In this document: piece by piece, positions 18,001 through 25,354 of the stretch
Layout: each line of letters begins with the position of its first letter
How positions within the stretch are numbered: position 1 is the first letter of the stretch
DNA from: UBA2266 sp964406945
GTDB taxonomy: Bacteria > Planctomycetota > Phycisphaerae > Sedimentisphaerales > Anaerobacaceae
Assembly: GCA_964406945.1 (NCBI GenBank)
Contig: CAYOTO010000006.1
Span: 1 to 64,000, forward strand
Reading direction: 5' to 3'
Length of the DNA stretch: 64,000 bases
Translations under genes and position numbers: made by a program
Notes under the pieces: generated by a model
What the model saw: the letters and a program-made list of their open reading frames with translations, nothing else
Databases searched by the model: none
What the model was told of the DNA's origin: nothing

Positions 18001-18784
18001 CCTTGTAGCGAACATTGGCGCCCGTTTCGGGGTTGGTTAGATCCTCCATTACCTTGCGCCACTGGTCGTAGGAATCTACATAATTGCGAACGGCGTCTAC
18101 CGGGACGTTGTTCATGTCGTTTACGTCCGCCGAAGCAACATCCCGGACTGCTTCTGTAAGTTCCTCGTTGCTGAGTTTGGCCCAGTCAGTGCGATTTGCC
18201 TTTACTTCTTCGAGGTCCAGCGGCGACGAGGATATCGCCTGCTCGGCCTGGCTGATCTGCTCTGAAAGAGTGTCACGTTTTTCCTGCAACTGTTGCTTGT
18301 TGTCATAGGCCTCTGCCAGCGTATCCAGAATTTCCATTCTGTTGGGGTCGTTTTCGGCGATTTCCTGGAATTCGGCCTGGCGTTCGTCTTCAGACTTGGT
18401 CAGTGAGCGGACGATTCGCGCCGGGTTTACGTTCTCCTGGAGCAGATTATCGAGGGCTTCTTCGTAGGCGGCGCGCTTCTGCCGGGTTTCCTTGCTGGCC
18501 AACGGCATCTGGACTTCGAAACGGCTATCGCCCTGAGGTCTCCACACGAGGTTCTGGATGTTGGTAGGGTCGATTCGTCTTCGCAATACCGTAATCATCC
18601 TCTGGGCCAGATTCCGCCTTTCCGATCTGTTCAGGCCCTGCGTGTCGATTTCATATATGAGGGTGGTTCCACCACCGAGGTCTATGCCGGGCTTGAGAGT
18701 TTTGGCCGGCGGATAGACTTTCCACACGGCAACTATGACCAGGACGATGATCAGGATAAGCTTCCAGAGGAGATTCTTATTCAT
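15035..18784 (-). CDS. secDF: Protein translocase subunit SecDF (single-chain fusion) with enlarged soluble domains
   Basis: At 1,249 residues this is a SecD-SecF fusion, far longer than the usual 750-850. SecD opens with TM1 and PGIDLGGGTTLIYE. A helix-rich, Glu/Gln-rich insert of roughly 230 residues (about 95-325) interrupts the first periplasmic domain before DPRDLQRMLKGAGILEFRI. SecD helices 2-6 begin at TIGPSIGADNRRQG. SecF begins near residue 728 (FFTISLVLILGGL) with FTGGTSVQINL and also has an expanded periplasmic region of about 310 residues before its TM2-6 (YSLNDTIVVFDRIREN). It uses the proton motive force to pull proteins out of SecYEG. SD AAGGA precedes the ATG. YajC and Tgt lie upstream, the classic order. 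Confidence 0.93.
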   Translation of the reverse strand: MNKNLLWKLILIIVLVIVAVWKVYPPAKTLKPGIDLGGGTTLIYEIDTQGLNRSERRNLAQRMITVLRRRIDPTNIQNLVWRPQGDSRFEVQMPLASKETRQKRAAYEEALDNLLQENVNPARIVRSLTKSEDERQAEFQEIAENDPNRMEILDTLAEAYDNKQQLQEKRDTLSEQISQAEQAISSSPLDLEEVKANRTDWAKLSNEELTEAVRDVASADVNDMNNVPVDAVRNYVDSYDQWRKVMEDLTNPETGANVRYKEARRALDQLNISAEQVQSILELDPENTKRQERLQQLKEEFPGRAEQIKAVVSAYKEYRPYRGRLDDPRDLQRMLKGAGILEFRILPTVNHPEVDMDLVNRTLNQLQEKGPKYASNETRGKYVWVEVENPAEWIARSAEGQLIPRMRDSEERPVILGEFAGKVYVLASDDVGEEAMLHGSGEKEWKLVQASPTSDQMGRRAISFTLDDRGGSMFWKLTGPNQGRPLAILLDNTAISAPVLQARISTDGTITGSFSQQEVQDMVNKLNAGSLPARLIEQPISVNTIGPSIGADNRRQGIMAGLIGLATVIVIMLVYYTLAGSIADIALLMNMLFILGAMALLDATFTLPGIAGLILTIGMSVDANVLIFERIREEQKKGSALRIAISNGYSRAFRTIFDANLTTLITAAILYGVASEEIKGFAIVLMLGIGSSMFTALFVTRVIFDLLLSKKIIKDKLVMLTLIHRPNVNWMKLRPVFFTISLVLILGGLAVFFTRDDAVNNKYDIEFTGGTSVQINLKPSSDLTRQEIEQRIHEIGKQQNNALVAANVYSVGKTGRSFEINTTATNNIQAQVTLPQNDKTEAEITEMIRKAEAEANGQLLNLTVTKESDSPPTFTVKTSQMNQTLVKNVLSSAMPDAQISELKINETVNDAIMDAFADDLEVQQSLQPQKVEAEKITESLLESYPELNAYLNGVKVSVELGRATTAAELDERFELLLHKPETRDLQRNPYKILNAELNPIRDPNESLTQFTYVSVPSNVGAAELQAEDWQRFVENEKTKIQAATTLEGSLPRVRQFDPSVGNEQKTRALIAIVLSLIAIITYIWVRFGNFRYGLAAILALVHDVCITLGTVTATAYIAQYAIGEALLIGDFKINLAIIAAFLTLIGYSLNDTIVVFDRIRENRAKAQLTAQTITNSINQTITRTIMTSFTTFIVVLIMYIFGGDGLRGFTFAIGFGVIVGTYSSIAIAAPVLLIGTEGQTSKGKGKGKK

Positions 18785-18835
18785 ATTCCGTTCCTTATGC
18801 TGCTGAGAATCCGAGTATGCAGATCGCGAGATTAA

Positions 18836-19252
18836 TTACTTTTCTTTCGATTGTTTCTGGCCTATGGCGGCGGGAGTAACCCTGATTTTGGTGTTGCTGG
18901 ATTCGTCTATCTTGAGGACGATCTCGTCGTCTTTCACGTCGACAATTGTACCGAGAATGCCGCCGATAGTTCGCACCTTGTCGCCCTTGGACAACGACTG
19001 GACCATCTGTTTATGCTCCTGTTTCTGTTTGCGGGGACCGCGGAACATGAACAGATACAGTATGATCATCATCGGCAGGAACCATATCAGCATGGTCCAC
19101 GGCGATTGAGGCTCTCTCTTTGGTGCTACGGTGTTGGGGTCTGATTCGTTAACGGCTATTGTCTCGGATGTTTCGTCGCTTGGAGGCGTCGACTGAATAG
19201 TAGTCGGGGCCTCGTCCGCTGATTGCTGCGCCAATATCCATGTATTTGCCAT
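18836..19252 (-). CDS. yajC: Preprotein translocase subunit YajC
   Basis: This 138-residue protein has a hydrophilic N-terminal extension of about 50 residues, then one transmembrane helix (WTMLIWFLPMMIILYLFMF) and the YajC core (RGPRKQKQEHKQMVQSLSKGDKVRTIGGILGTI). YajC associates with SecDF and SecYEG. The extension is longer than in proteobacteria, where the helix is at the very N-terminus. It sits between tgt and secDF on the same strand, with an AAAGGA Shine-Dalgarno. Confidence 0.93.
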   Translation of the reverse strand: MANTWILAQQSADEAPTTIQSTPPSDETSETIAVNESDPNTVAPKREPQSPWTMLIWFLPMMIILYLFMFRGPRKQKQEHKQMVQSLSKGDKVRTIGGILGTIVDVKDDEIVLKIDESSNTKIRVTPAAIGQKQSKEK

Positions 19253-19359
19253 AAGTATAGTCCTTTGCCAATTATTAATGAATAGCGGATAAATTATAAC
19301 GGCTGCCGATAAATGTCAAACTGCAATTGGCAATCGCGGGCTTAAATTGGTCCTGCCTG

Positions 19360-20475
19360 CTACATGCCAAGGCTGCGATATCTGGCAAGGCTTTCTCTCG
19401 CCCAGTTTTCAAGTCTTCCCTCGCGAAGCGTCAGCCGTATCCGGGCCATCAAACGCTGGTAAAACCTGATATTGTGAAGCGACAACATTATAGGACCGAG
19501 CATCTCGGACACATTGAAAAAGTGCCGGATGGCTCCCCGGCTGAAGTTTCTGCAGCAGTAGCAGTCGCATTCGGCCTCGACAGGGCCCTTATCTTCGGTA
19601 TGAACGCTGTTTCTCATACGCAGAGGTCCGCTCTCGGTAAAAGCATAGGCGTTTCTACCGTTGCGTGTTGGCAAGACACAGTCGAACATATCTATTCCGG
19701 CCATTACCGCGGCGATAATATCGGACGGAGTGCCCACGCCCATCAGGTATCTCGGCTGATTTTCAGGCAGAAGCCCGGCCGTATGACCGACGGTTCTCAC
19801 CATTTGCTCATGGCCCTCGCCCACGCTCAAGCCGCCGATGGCATACCCATCGAAATTCATATCTACCAGCCTTGACGCACAGAATGTTCGCATATCGAGG
19901 TCGATTCCGCCCTGAACTATGCCAAAAAGAAGTCTATCGGGATTTTTGTGTGCCTTCTTTGCCCTTGCGGCCCAGTTTAGTGTTCTTTCCACCGCCGCTT
20001 CGAGTCGGGGCCGCTCAACCGGGTAGGGGGTGCACTCATCGAAACACATTATGATATCCGCTCCGAGACGGTTCTGTATGTCGGTGGCTATTTCAGGGTT
20101 GAGGTACGCTCTGGCTCCGTCTACATGGCTTGCGAACTCCACGCCGTCGTCCGTGATTTTTGCCAGACTGCTCAGTGAAAATACCTGGTAGCCGCCGCTG
20201 TCGGTCAATATCGGACCCTTCCAGCCGGACAGAGAGTGCAATCCGCCCAGTTTTTCAACTGTTTCGACGCCGGGTCTGAGCATCAGGTGGTAGGTATTGG
20301 CAAGCATTATCCGCGCGCCGGTGGCTGCAAGAAGCTCGGGTGCAGTGCCCTTGACCGCTCCACACGTGCCGACCGGCATGAATGTGGGTGTTTCGACCCT
20401 GCCGTGCGCCGTGGTAAGGATGCCCGCCCGCGCTTTCGTACCGGCGTCTTTGTGAAGGATATCGAAACTGCTCAT
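19360..20475 (-). CDS. tgt: Queuine tRNA-ribosyltransferase (tRNA-guanine transglycosylase)
   Basis: Full-length (371 aa) bacterial Tgt, which swaps guanine 34 for the queuosine precursor preQ1 in GUN-anticodon tRNAs. Seen are the catalytic Asp region LTDSGGYQVFSL, the substrate-binding GGLSVGEGHEQM, the nucleophile region DMFDCVLPTRNGRN, and the zinc site CDCYCC..LHN. The ATG follows the upstream SpoIID-like stop codon by a single base, so translation is likely coupled. Queuosine biosynthesis genes are not in this window. Confidence 0.95.
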   Translation of the reverse strand: MSSFDILHKDAGTKARAGILTTAHGRVETPTFMPVGTCGAVKGTAPELLAATGARIMLANTYHLMLRPGVETVEKLGGLHSLSGWKGPILTDSGGYQVFSLSSLAKITDDGVEFASHVDGARAYLNPEIATDIQNRLGADIIMCFDECTPYPVERPRLEAAVERTLNWAARAKKAHKNPDRLLFGIVQGGIDLDMRTFCASRLVDMNFDGYAIGGLSVGEGHEQMVRTVGHTAGLLPENQPRYLMGVGTPSDIIAAVMAGIDMFDCVLPTRNGRNAYAFTESGPLRMRNSVHTEDKGPVEAECDCYCCRNFSRGAIRHFFNVSEMLGPIMLSLHNIRFYQRLMARIRLTLREGRLENWARESLARYRSLGM

Positions 20476-20476
20476 G

Positions 20477-21841
20477 TCAATAAACCTTCATCAGTTCAGC
20501 CGCCGGGTAATATTGTCGCAAGATCGCGTGGAAGGAGGCCCCGTTCCTGGCCATCGCCTGAGCGCCGCACTGGCACATGCCTACTGCGTGGCCCCAGCCT
20601 CGTCCGGAGGCGAACTCCAGCATTTCGTCGCGGTCGACCATTTTGAAGGCTGCGCTGCGGAGCTTGCGTCCGGTTGGATCAAGGGAAAGTCTGAAATCTT
20701 CGCCTCGAAGTGAATCTGTGCGGCCGGTGGAGCCGATCAGCTTGACCATAGTCAAACGTGCAAATTTGCCGTAATCACTCGTTCGAAGCGGCAGGACCTG
20801 TTCAATTCGGCCCAAACGCCTGAGATTCGGATATCTGCTGAACAGTTGTTCTTGAATTTCGGACTTGTCCAGTTGCACAACCGGCCAGAAGAAGGAATCC
20901 GGTTTGGCGACTTTGCGGCAGTAAGGACAAGGTACACCTTGAAGCGCCTCGAAATGTTCGCCGAAGACGGATTCGGCGTTTTCGGTGTGGCCGCCGCAGT
21001 TAGAACTGTAATAGGTTGGGAACAGCCCCAGGTCGATGCCATCTCCCCGGCACATAAGGACCATTCCGCGAGTTCGGTTTACCGCATCCCAGATTCGCTC
21101 GGATTCGCCCTGCACGCCCTTGTAAACCTGGGTTGCCTGCGTCCTGCTGACATCCCAATGCCTGTTTTTTCCGAAGCGTTTCTTGGTATATAGACAATAC
21201 GTTCTGGCGGCCACGGCCTGGGCCTGTAGAGCCGCCGGCTCCCAGTAGGGGGGCATCTCGGCGCCAACAACACCGGCCAGATACGGCTCCAGCGGAACGA
21301 GATTGACGACATCGAATGTTTCGCTTTCTGAATTGGCGATTATTCTCAATACTCCCCTGTGAGGTTCGCCATCTATGTGGATTATATGTGGCGGATCGGG
21401 CAAGATCTCGGCTTCGTCGTAGAATGTATACAGATCCCCCACCTGCACCTGGTCCTGATTTCGTGAGATTACAAGGTTCGCCTGGTCGCGTTCGAACCGG
21501 GAGGGCGGCGTCTCGGTGCCGGAACCGGCAATGCTGAACGCCGAATCAATATTCACCCGGCATTTTGAAACATTGTTTAATAACAGGACTCGCACCCAAA
21601 AACGTCGGTCCACATCCATCTGGGGGGTAGCTTCGGGGGCGTTCCGGGGCTTACAGCCTCCCACGGCCGTAAAAACCACGCTGAGAACAACTGAAAGCAG
21701 GAAAACGGAGATGAAGTCGCAAGGGGTCTTTATGCGGCATTCGGCACCGGTGGCTCGCGCAGCACCGAGCCGTTTTCGGCCGTCGGTCAGGTTTCTATTA
21801 GCAGCGAACAAGGTAATTTCCTCTTTCGATACTGGTAGCAC
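20477..21841 (-). CDS. SpoIID/LytB-domain lipoprotein (peptidoglycan lytic transglycosylase-like)
   Basis: The core matches SpoIID: VGAEMPPYWEPAALQAQAVAARTY, containing the catalytic Glu, and the closing GRGWGHAVGMCQCGAQAMA. Between them is a CPYC motif. SpoIID cleaves peptidoglycan glycan strands lacking stem peptides; in non-spore-formers such proteins act in wall turnover or division. A hydrophobic segment ending in VGGC (about residue 63) looks like a lipobox, so the mature protein is probably a lipoprotein. About 45 residues precede that segment when the GTG at 21841 is used; a shorter start is possible but I see no clear one. It is coupled to tgt downstream (1-base gap). Confidence 0.85.
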   Translation of the reverse strand: MLPVSKEEITLFAANRNLTDGRKRLGAARATGAECRIKTPCDFISVFLLSVVLSVVFTAVGGCKPRNAPEATPQMDVDRRFWVRVLLLNNVSKCRVNIDSAFSIAGSGTETPPSRFERDQANLVISRNQDQVQVGDLYTFYDEAEILPDPPHIIHIDGEPHRGVLRIIANSESETFDVVNLVPLEPYLAGVVGAEMPPYWEPAALQAQAVAARTYCLYTKKRFGKNRHWDVSRTQATQVYKGVQGESERIWDAVNRTRGMVLMCRGDGIDLGLFPTYYSSNCGGHTENAESVFGEHFEALQGVPCPYCRKVAKPDSFFWPVVQLDKSEIQEQLFSRYPNLRRLGRIEQVLPLRTSDYGKFARLTMVKLIGSTGRTDSLRGEDFRLSLDPTGRKLRSAAFKMVDRDEMLEFASGRGWGHAVGMCQCGAQAMARNGASFHAILRQYYPAAELMKVY

Positions 21842-21925
21842 GATTCGGACTGCTAAAAAAGCAGGCGAAAATCAGATTCTGGTGATCCGACCGGTAAAAA
21901 AGCCAGGCTTGCGAGTTCGAGCAGT

Positions 21926-23245
21926 CTAGTCAAGACTCCTGAGCGAAAGACCCAGTGTTCCAAGCGCCTTTTTAATCTCGTTGAGGCTGGTTACCCCGAA
22001 GTTCTTGCATCCAAGCAGTTCTGCGTCCGTTCTGCGGGTTAGATCGCCAATAGTGCGAATGTTCAAATTTTGGAGGCATTTGCGGGCACGAACGCTAAGC
22101 TGCAAATCTTCGACCGGCTTGTTGAGCAGTGCTTCGTCTTCACCGGTTTCGACCCCCTGGGGTTCTTCCGGCGGCGCGAACTGTTTCTCTTCAAGAGCCA
22201 TCCCCAGACGGAGGTTTTTGGATTCGAGTATTGCTTTGATTTCCCGCAGAGATGTTTCCCCGAAGTTCTTGTACGACAGCAGTTCCGCCTCGGTGATGTT
22301 CAGCAGATCGCCCAGCGTTCGAATGTTCATCTTCTTAAGACAGTTTCTGCTTCGCACGGAAAGCTCGAAGTCGGAAATCGGGGTTTCGAGGATCTGGTTC
22401 TTGCGTGTCCTGCGCTGCTCCTTTTCCTCGTCGTAGAACATGGTCTTGGAGCTTTCGATGTCCTTGATGTAAAGCTGGGCCCTGGCATGGTTCGGATGAG
22501 CTTCGAGAACCAGGTCCACGCACTGCGAGGCCTTGTTAAACCTGCCTGCGTCTTCGTAGAGAACCGCCAGATTCATCAGCGCACTGACGTACACCGGCGA
22601 ATCGCCTTTTGTAACGATCTGCCTGTAATAGTCAATCGCCGCTTGTTCGTCCCCGGCCAGATCGCATCTGTAGGCCAGGTGGAAAAGCGCTCTGCAGTGG
22701 TCCGGAGCCAACTCGACCGCTTTTTCGAAGTTGTTGCCGGCTCTGGCGTAATCACCCTGAGCCTCACGGACTCTTCCGAGCTGGTAGTGGTATTCGGCAC
22801 TGACATTCTCGAAATTGCCGCAACTTTTCAGTTCGTTCTCGGCAGCTTCGATGTCGCCGGCCATTCTGTAGGTCGCCGCCTTTTCCAGCGTTACCGTAAG
22901 AGTATCGGCGCCCTGCGACTTGGCCTTGTCCAGACTGGCTGTCGCTTCATCCGTGCGACCGGCTTTTCGGAGGGCAAAAGCCGTGTAGATGTATTTTTCA
23001 AGGCATTCCTCGGCCTTGGCGAGCTTGTTGACAGCCTCGTCAAATCTTCCGAGCAGGTAAAGACCGATCCCCGCGGCCAGTTGTGCAGCGGGGGAGGTTC
23101 TCGAAAGGTTCTCTTCCAGTTTTTCGCTGAAGGCTATTCTCGCCCGCTCACTGGAATTGACCCGGTCCGTGAGGCTTCGAATGTCGTCCATTGAGGGCAG
23201 TTGCTCTGAAAAGAGGTCAATTTCCGCCGCGGTCATAGGTTCCAT
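21926..23245 (-). CDS. TPR protein with two RNA polymerase alpha-CTD-like domains
   Basis: Residues about 60-270 are tetratricopeptide repeats (for example YHYQLGRVREAQGDYARAGNNFEKAVELAP). After a basic linker come two copies of the alpha-CTD fold, at about 284-348 (FELSVRSRNCLKKMNIRTLG, later SYKNFGETSLREIK) and 372-436 (LQLSVRARKCLQNLNIRTIG, later GCKNFGVTSLNEIK). The alpha-CTD of RNA polymerase contacts UP-element DNA and activators through this helix-hairpin-helix surface. Here it is detached from any polymerase subunit. A role in transcription or another nucleic-acid process is inference. The ATG at 23245 has an AGGAG nine bases upstream; an in-frame TTG three codons before has no Shine-Dalgarno of its own. 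Confidence 0.9.
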   Translation of the reverse strand: MEPMTAAEIDLFSEQLPSMDDIRSLTDRVNSSERARIAFSEKLEENLSRTSPAAQLAAGIGLYLLGRFDEAVNKLAKAEECLEKYIYTAFALRKAGRTDEATASLDKAKSQGADTLTVTLEKAATYRMAGDIEAAENELKSCGNFENVSAEYHYQLGRVREAQGDYARAGNNFEKAVELAPDHCRALFHLAYRCDLAGDEQAAIDYYRQIVTKGDSPVYVSALMNLAVLYEDAGRFNKASQCVDLVLEAHPNHARAQLYIKDIESSKTMFYDEEKEQRRTRKNQILETPISDFELSVRSRNCLKKMNIRTLGDLLNITEAELLSYKNFGETSLREIKAILESKNLRLGMALEEKQFAPPEEPQGVETGEDEALLNKPVEDLQLSVRARKCLQNLNIRTIGDLTRRTDAELLGCKNFGVTSLNEIKKALGTLGLSLRSLD

Positions 23246-23314
23246 AGGAATCAACTCCTGTAAAAATCCTCGGTATATCGCTTAAGCTATTGATCGGTCC
23301 CGTAAAAACACGAG

Positions 23315-23343
23315 ATTATATCTTCCGGTGATATGTATTGCAA
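23315..23343 (-). promoter_or_regulatory. Promoter of the TPR/alpha-CTD gene
   Basis: On the minus strand TTGCAA (23343-23338), a 17-base spacer and a perfect TATAAT (23320-23315) precede the gene. Transcription would begin near 23308, giving a leader of about 60 bases to the ATG at 23245. Confidence 0.6.
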
Positions 23344-23435
23344 TAGCTTTTTTATATAAGCCGCTTGTGCGCAAACGCTTGCAAACGATGCTGCCCATTC
23401 AGAGGCCGTAATCAGGTTTTATCCTGCTTTGCAGG

Positions 23436-25244
23436 CTACTGTTGGAGCCTGATCAAGGCCACCCAGTCTTTATCTGCATCCTGCGGCGGATTGCCGATTG
23501 CCGCAGAACCAGGCCCCGCGATTTTATCAACGCTGCCGTCCCGAAGCGGCCCGCCCGCGCGGGGATTGTACCATTTTACGCTGAAGTGAGCCCGGTTGTT
23601 TCGCAGATCGAGCATTGTAGTGCCCGAAGGGAGGTAGATTGCGTAGACTGAGCCGGGTTTGGCGAAGCAGTAGTCATCTTTGCGGGGAGTCAGTTCATCG
23701 GCATGCTTCATTTCAGTGAAGGGCAGGTGCTCATGGAAGAATTCCAGGGCGTATCTGGTTAGATCCCACATGTGATCTCTGCTGCGCCAGTCTTCGCAGT
23801 TGAGGTCGTTATGAGGCCATTTGTAGCCGAAATACCACTCTACACCGCCTCCGCCGGCCATCAGACAGCCCCAGAGGTGTTTGTACAGCACTTCGTCGTG
23901 ATCGAAATCGTCTTTGTCGGGCTTGACGCCGGTGTGAGCCGGACCTATTTCGTCCAGGCAGACATACCATTTGCGCCCCGATCGGGCCGATTCGTCGATC
24001 CACTTGATGGTCTGCCTGTGCGTATCGTTTGTCTGCAGTGATGGACCGTCGAAATACTCGAACCCGAGCAGGGGGGTATAGACTTCGTCGTATCTGCCGG
24101 GGAAAGTGTGGCATACGACAGGGTGATCGTAGGGATCGAGATTCTTTATATAACGGCAGAAAGCCTTTCTCTGGGCGTCGGTATTGGTGTTTTCCTCGCC
24201 GAGATTCCACGTAATCGCCAGATGATGGCCGAATCGGGCGATCAGCTCGCGATAGTAGAGTTTTCGCTGGACTCCGAGTTCGCCCTTATCGAGGCCCTGA
24301 TCGTTTTCCTGCTCCTGAGTAATCATGTGCATCATCAGGCCCAGTTTCTCCATGTGCGAGAAAACTATTTCCCACTGATCGAGTTTGCTGCAATCGTATC
24401 TGAGCCTCTCGGCGGGGCCGGTCCAGGGCCAGACGTCTTTGCCGTCGCCGCCGTCTATATTATAAGGAATGAAATAAACGCTGTTCATGCCCTTGGACGC
24501 CAGGTAATTGAGGGCGCCGATCATGCCTTTTCCCTTGCCGTTCTTCCAGGTCGGATCGCCGCGTCTGTAGTCTCTCAGGTGCGGCTCATATCGGTGAATA
24601 AACTTGTCGCCGGCGGCTTCGCCTTTGCGTTTAAGGGCCGCCGAATCGTACGTATCGTCGAAATCTGCGTATCCGAGGAAGTTCTCTGGGCTGTCTGCGC
24701 CGCCCTTAATGTAGTACTCACCGGTTTCTGCGAACTGGAGGTAGTGGCTTCCTGTGTACTGCAAAAGGCCTTTCGAGCGGAAGTCTCTGCCCGATTTGTC
24801 GGTCGGCCCGACAGTGAAAGAGCCTTCGGCTCCGTCGAATGAAACCGGCTCTCCGGCACCGGGATTGCGGCTGATCGCTATTTTGTCGCCTTTGCGAAAA
24901 GAGGCTTTGTAAGACCATTTGCCCTGCTTGTCGGGTCTGAAGTGGACTCTCCATTTGTTTCCGGTTTTGGCGGAGGTTTGGGCGGCGTCGCCGTCGGCCG
25001 CGTAGAAGCCCGCAACAACATGCTTTGAGTCAGCATGAGTGAAGGTTACGTTGAGGCGATAATCCAGGAAAGGGTTCGGATCAGCCTGCTCGGAAGTCTC
25101 GGGCCCGTCGAAGGTTACAGTAAGTCTGTGCCACTTCTTCAGTTGGCCGGACAGCACGGCTTTACCCGCCACATCGGGGACCGCCGAGAGCAGAACGAAT
25201 CCAACGCATGCAAGAACAACGGATTTTGCAGACAAGTGCTTCAT
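23436..25244 (-). CDS. Secreted DUF5060-domain glycoside hydrolase with collagen-binding-like C-terminus
   Basis: After a signal peptide (about 1-26) comes a beta-sandwich of DUF5060 type (WRVHFRPDKQGKWSYKASF), then a clan-A-like TIM barrel. The probable acid/base is Glu in TWNLGEEN and the probable nucleophile is Glu in CLDEIGPAH. The last 90 residues (YAIYLPSGTTMLDLR, VKWYNPRAGG) resemble the putative collagen-binding domain that ends many of these hydrolases. Related enzymes attack side chains of complex polysaccharides. ATG 25244 follows GAGGAG directly upstream. It is the last gene of a minus-strand run with DUF4838 and a sulfatase, probably one locus for a sulfated glycan. Confidence 0.85.
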   Translation of the reverse strand: MKHLSAKSVVLACVGFVLLSAVPDVAGKAVLSGQLKKWHRLTVTFDGPETSEQADPNPFLDYRLNVTFTHADSKHVVAGFYAADGDAAQTSAKTGNKWRVHFRPDKQGKWSYKASFRKGDKIAISRNPGAGEPVSFDGAEGSFTVGPTDKSGRDFRSKGLLQYTGSHYLQFAETGEYYIKGGADSPENFLGYADFDDTYDSAALKRKGEAAGDKFIHRYEPHLRDYRRGDPTWKNGKGKGMIGALNYLASKGMNSVYFIPYNIDGGDGKDVWPWTGPAERLRYDCSKLDQWEIVFSHMEKLGLMMHMITQEQENDQGLDKGELGVQRKLYYRELIARFGHHLAITWNLGEENTNTDAQRKAFCRYIKNLDPYDHPVVCHTFPGRYDEVYTPLLGFEYFDGPSLQTNDTHRQTIKWIDESARSGRKWYVCLDEIGPAHTGVKPDKDDFDHDEVLYKHLWGCLMAGGGGVEWYFGYKWPHNDLNCEDWRSRDHMWDLTRYALEFFHEHLPFTEMKHADELTPRKDDYCFAKPGSVYAIYLPSGTTMLDLRNNRAHFSVKWYNPRAGGPLRDGSVDKIAGPGSAAIGNPPQDADKDWVALIRLQQ

Positions 25245-25354
25245 AGTAATTCTCCTCGGAACCATAGAGCGTCGATTGATGCGATATAATAGAGCAGAGT
25301 GAGTCGAAACCGCAACAGGTTTGTCCTATATGGGGCTTGCACGAGGACGTTAAA

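Noticed and set aside
22070..23194. 374-codon open frame on the plus strand
   Set aside because: Antisense to the TPR/alpha-CTD gene, no motif or Shine-Dalgarno.
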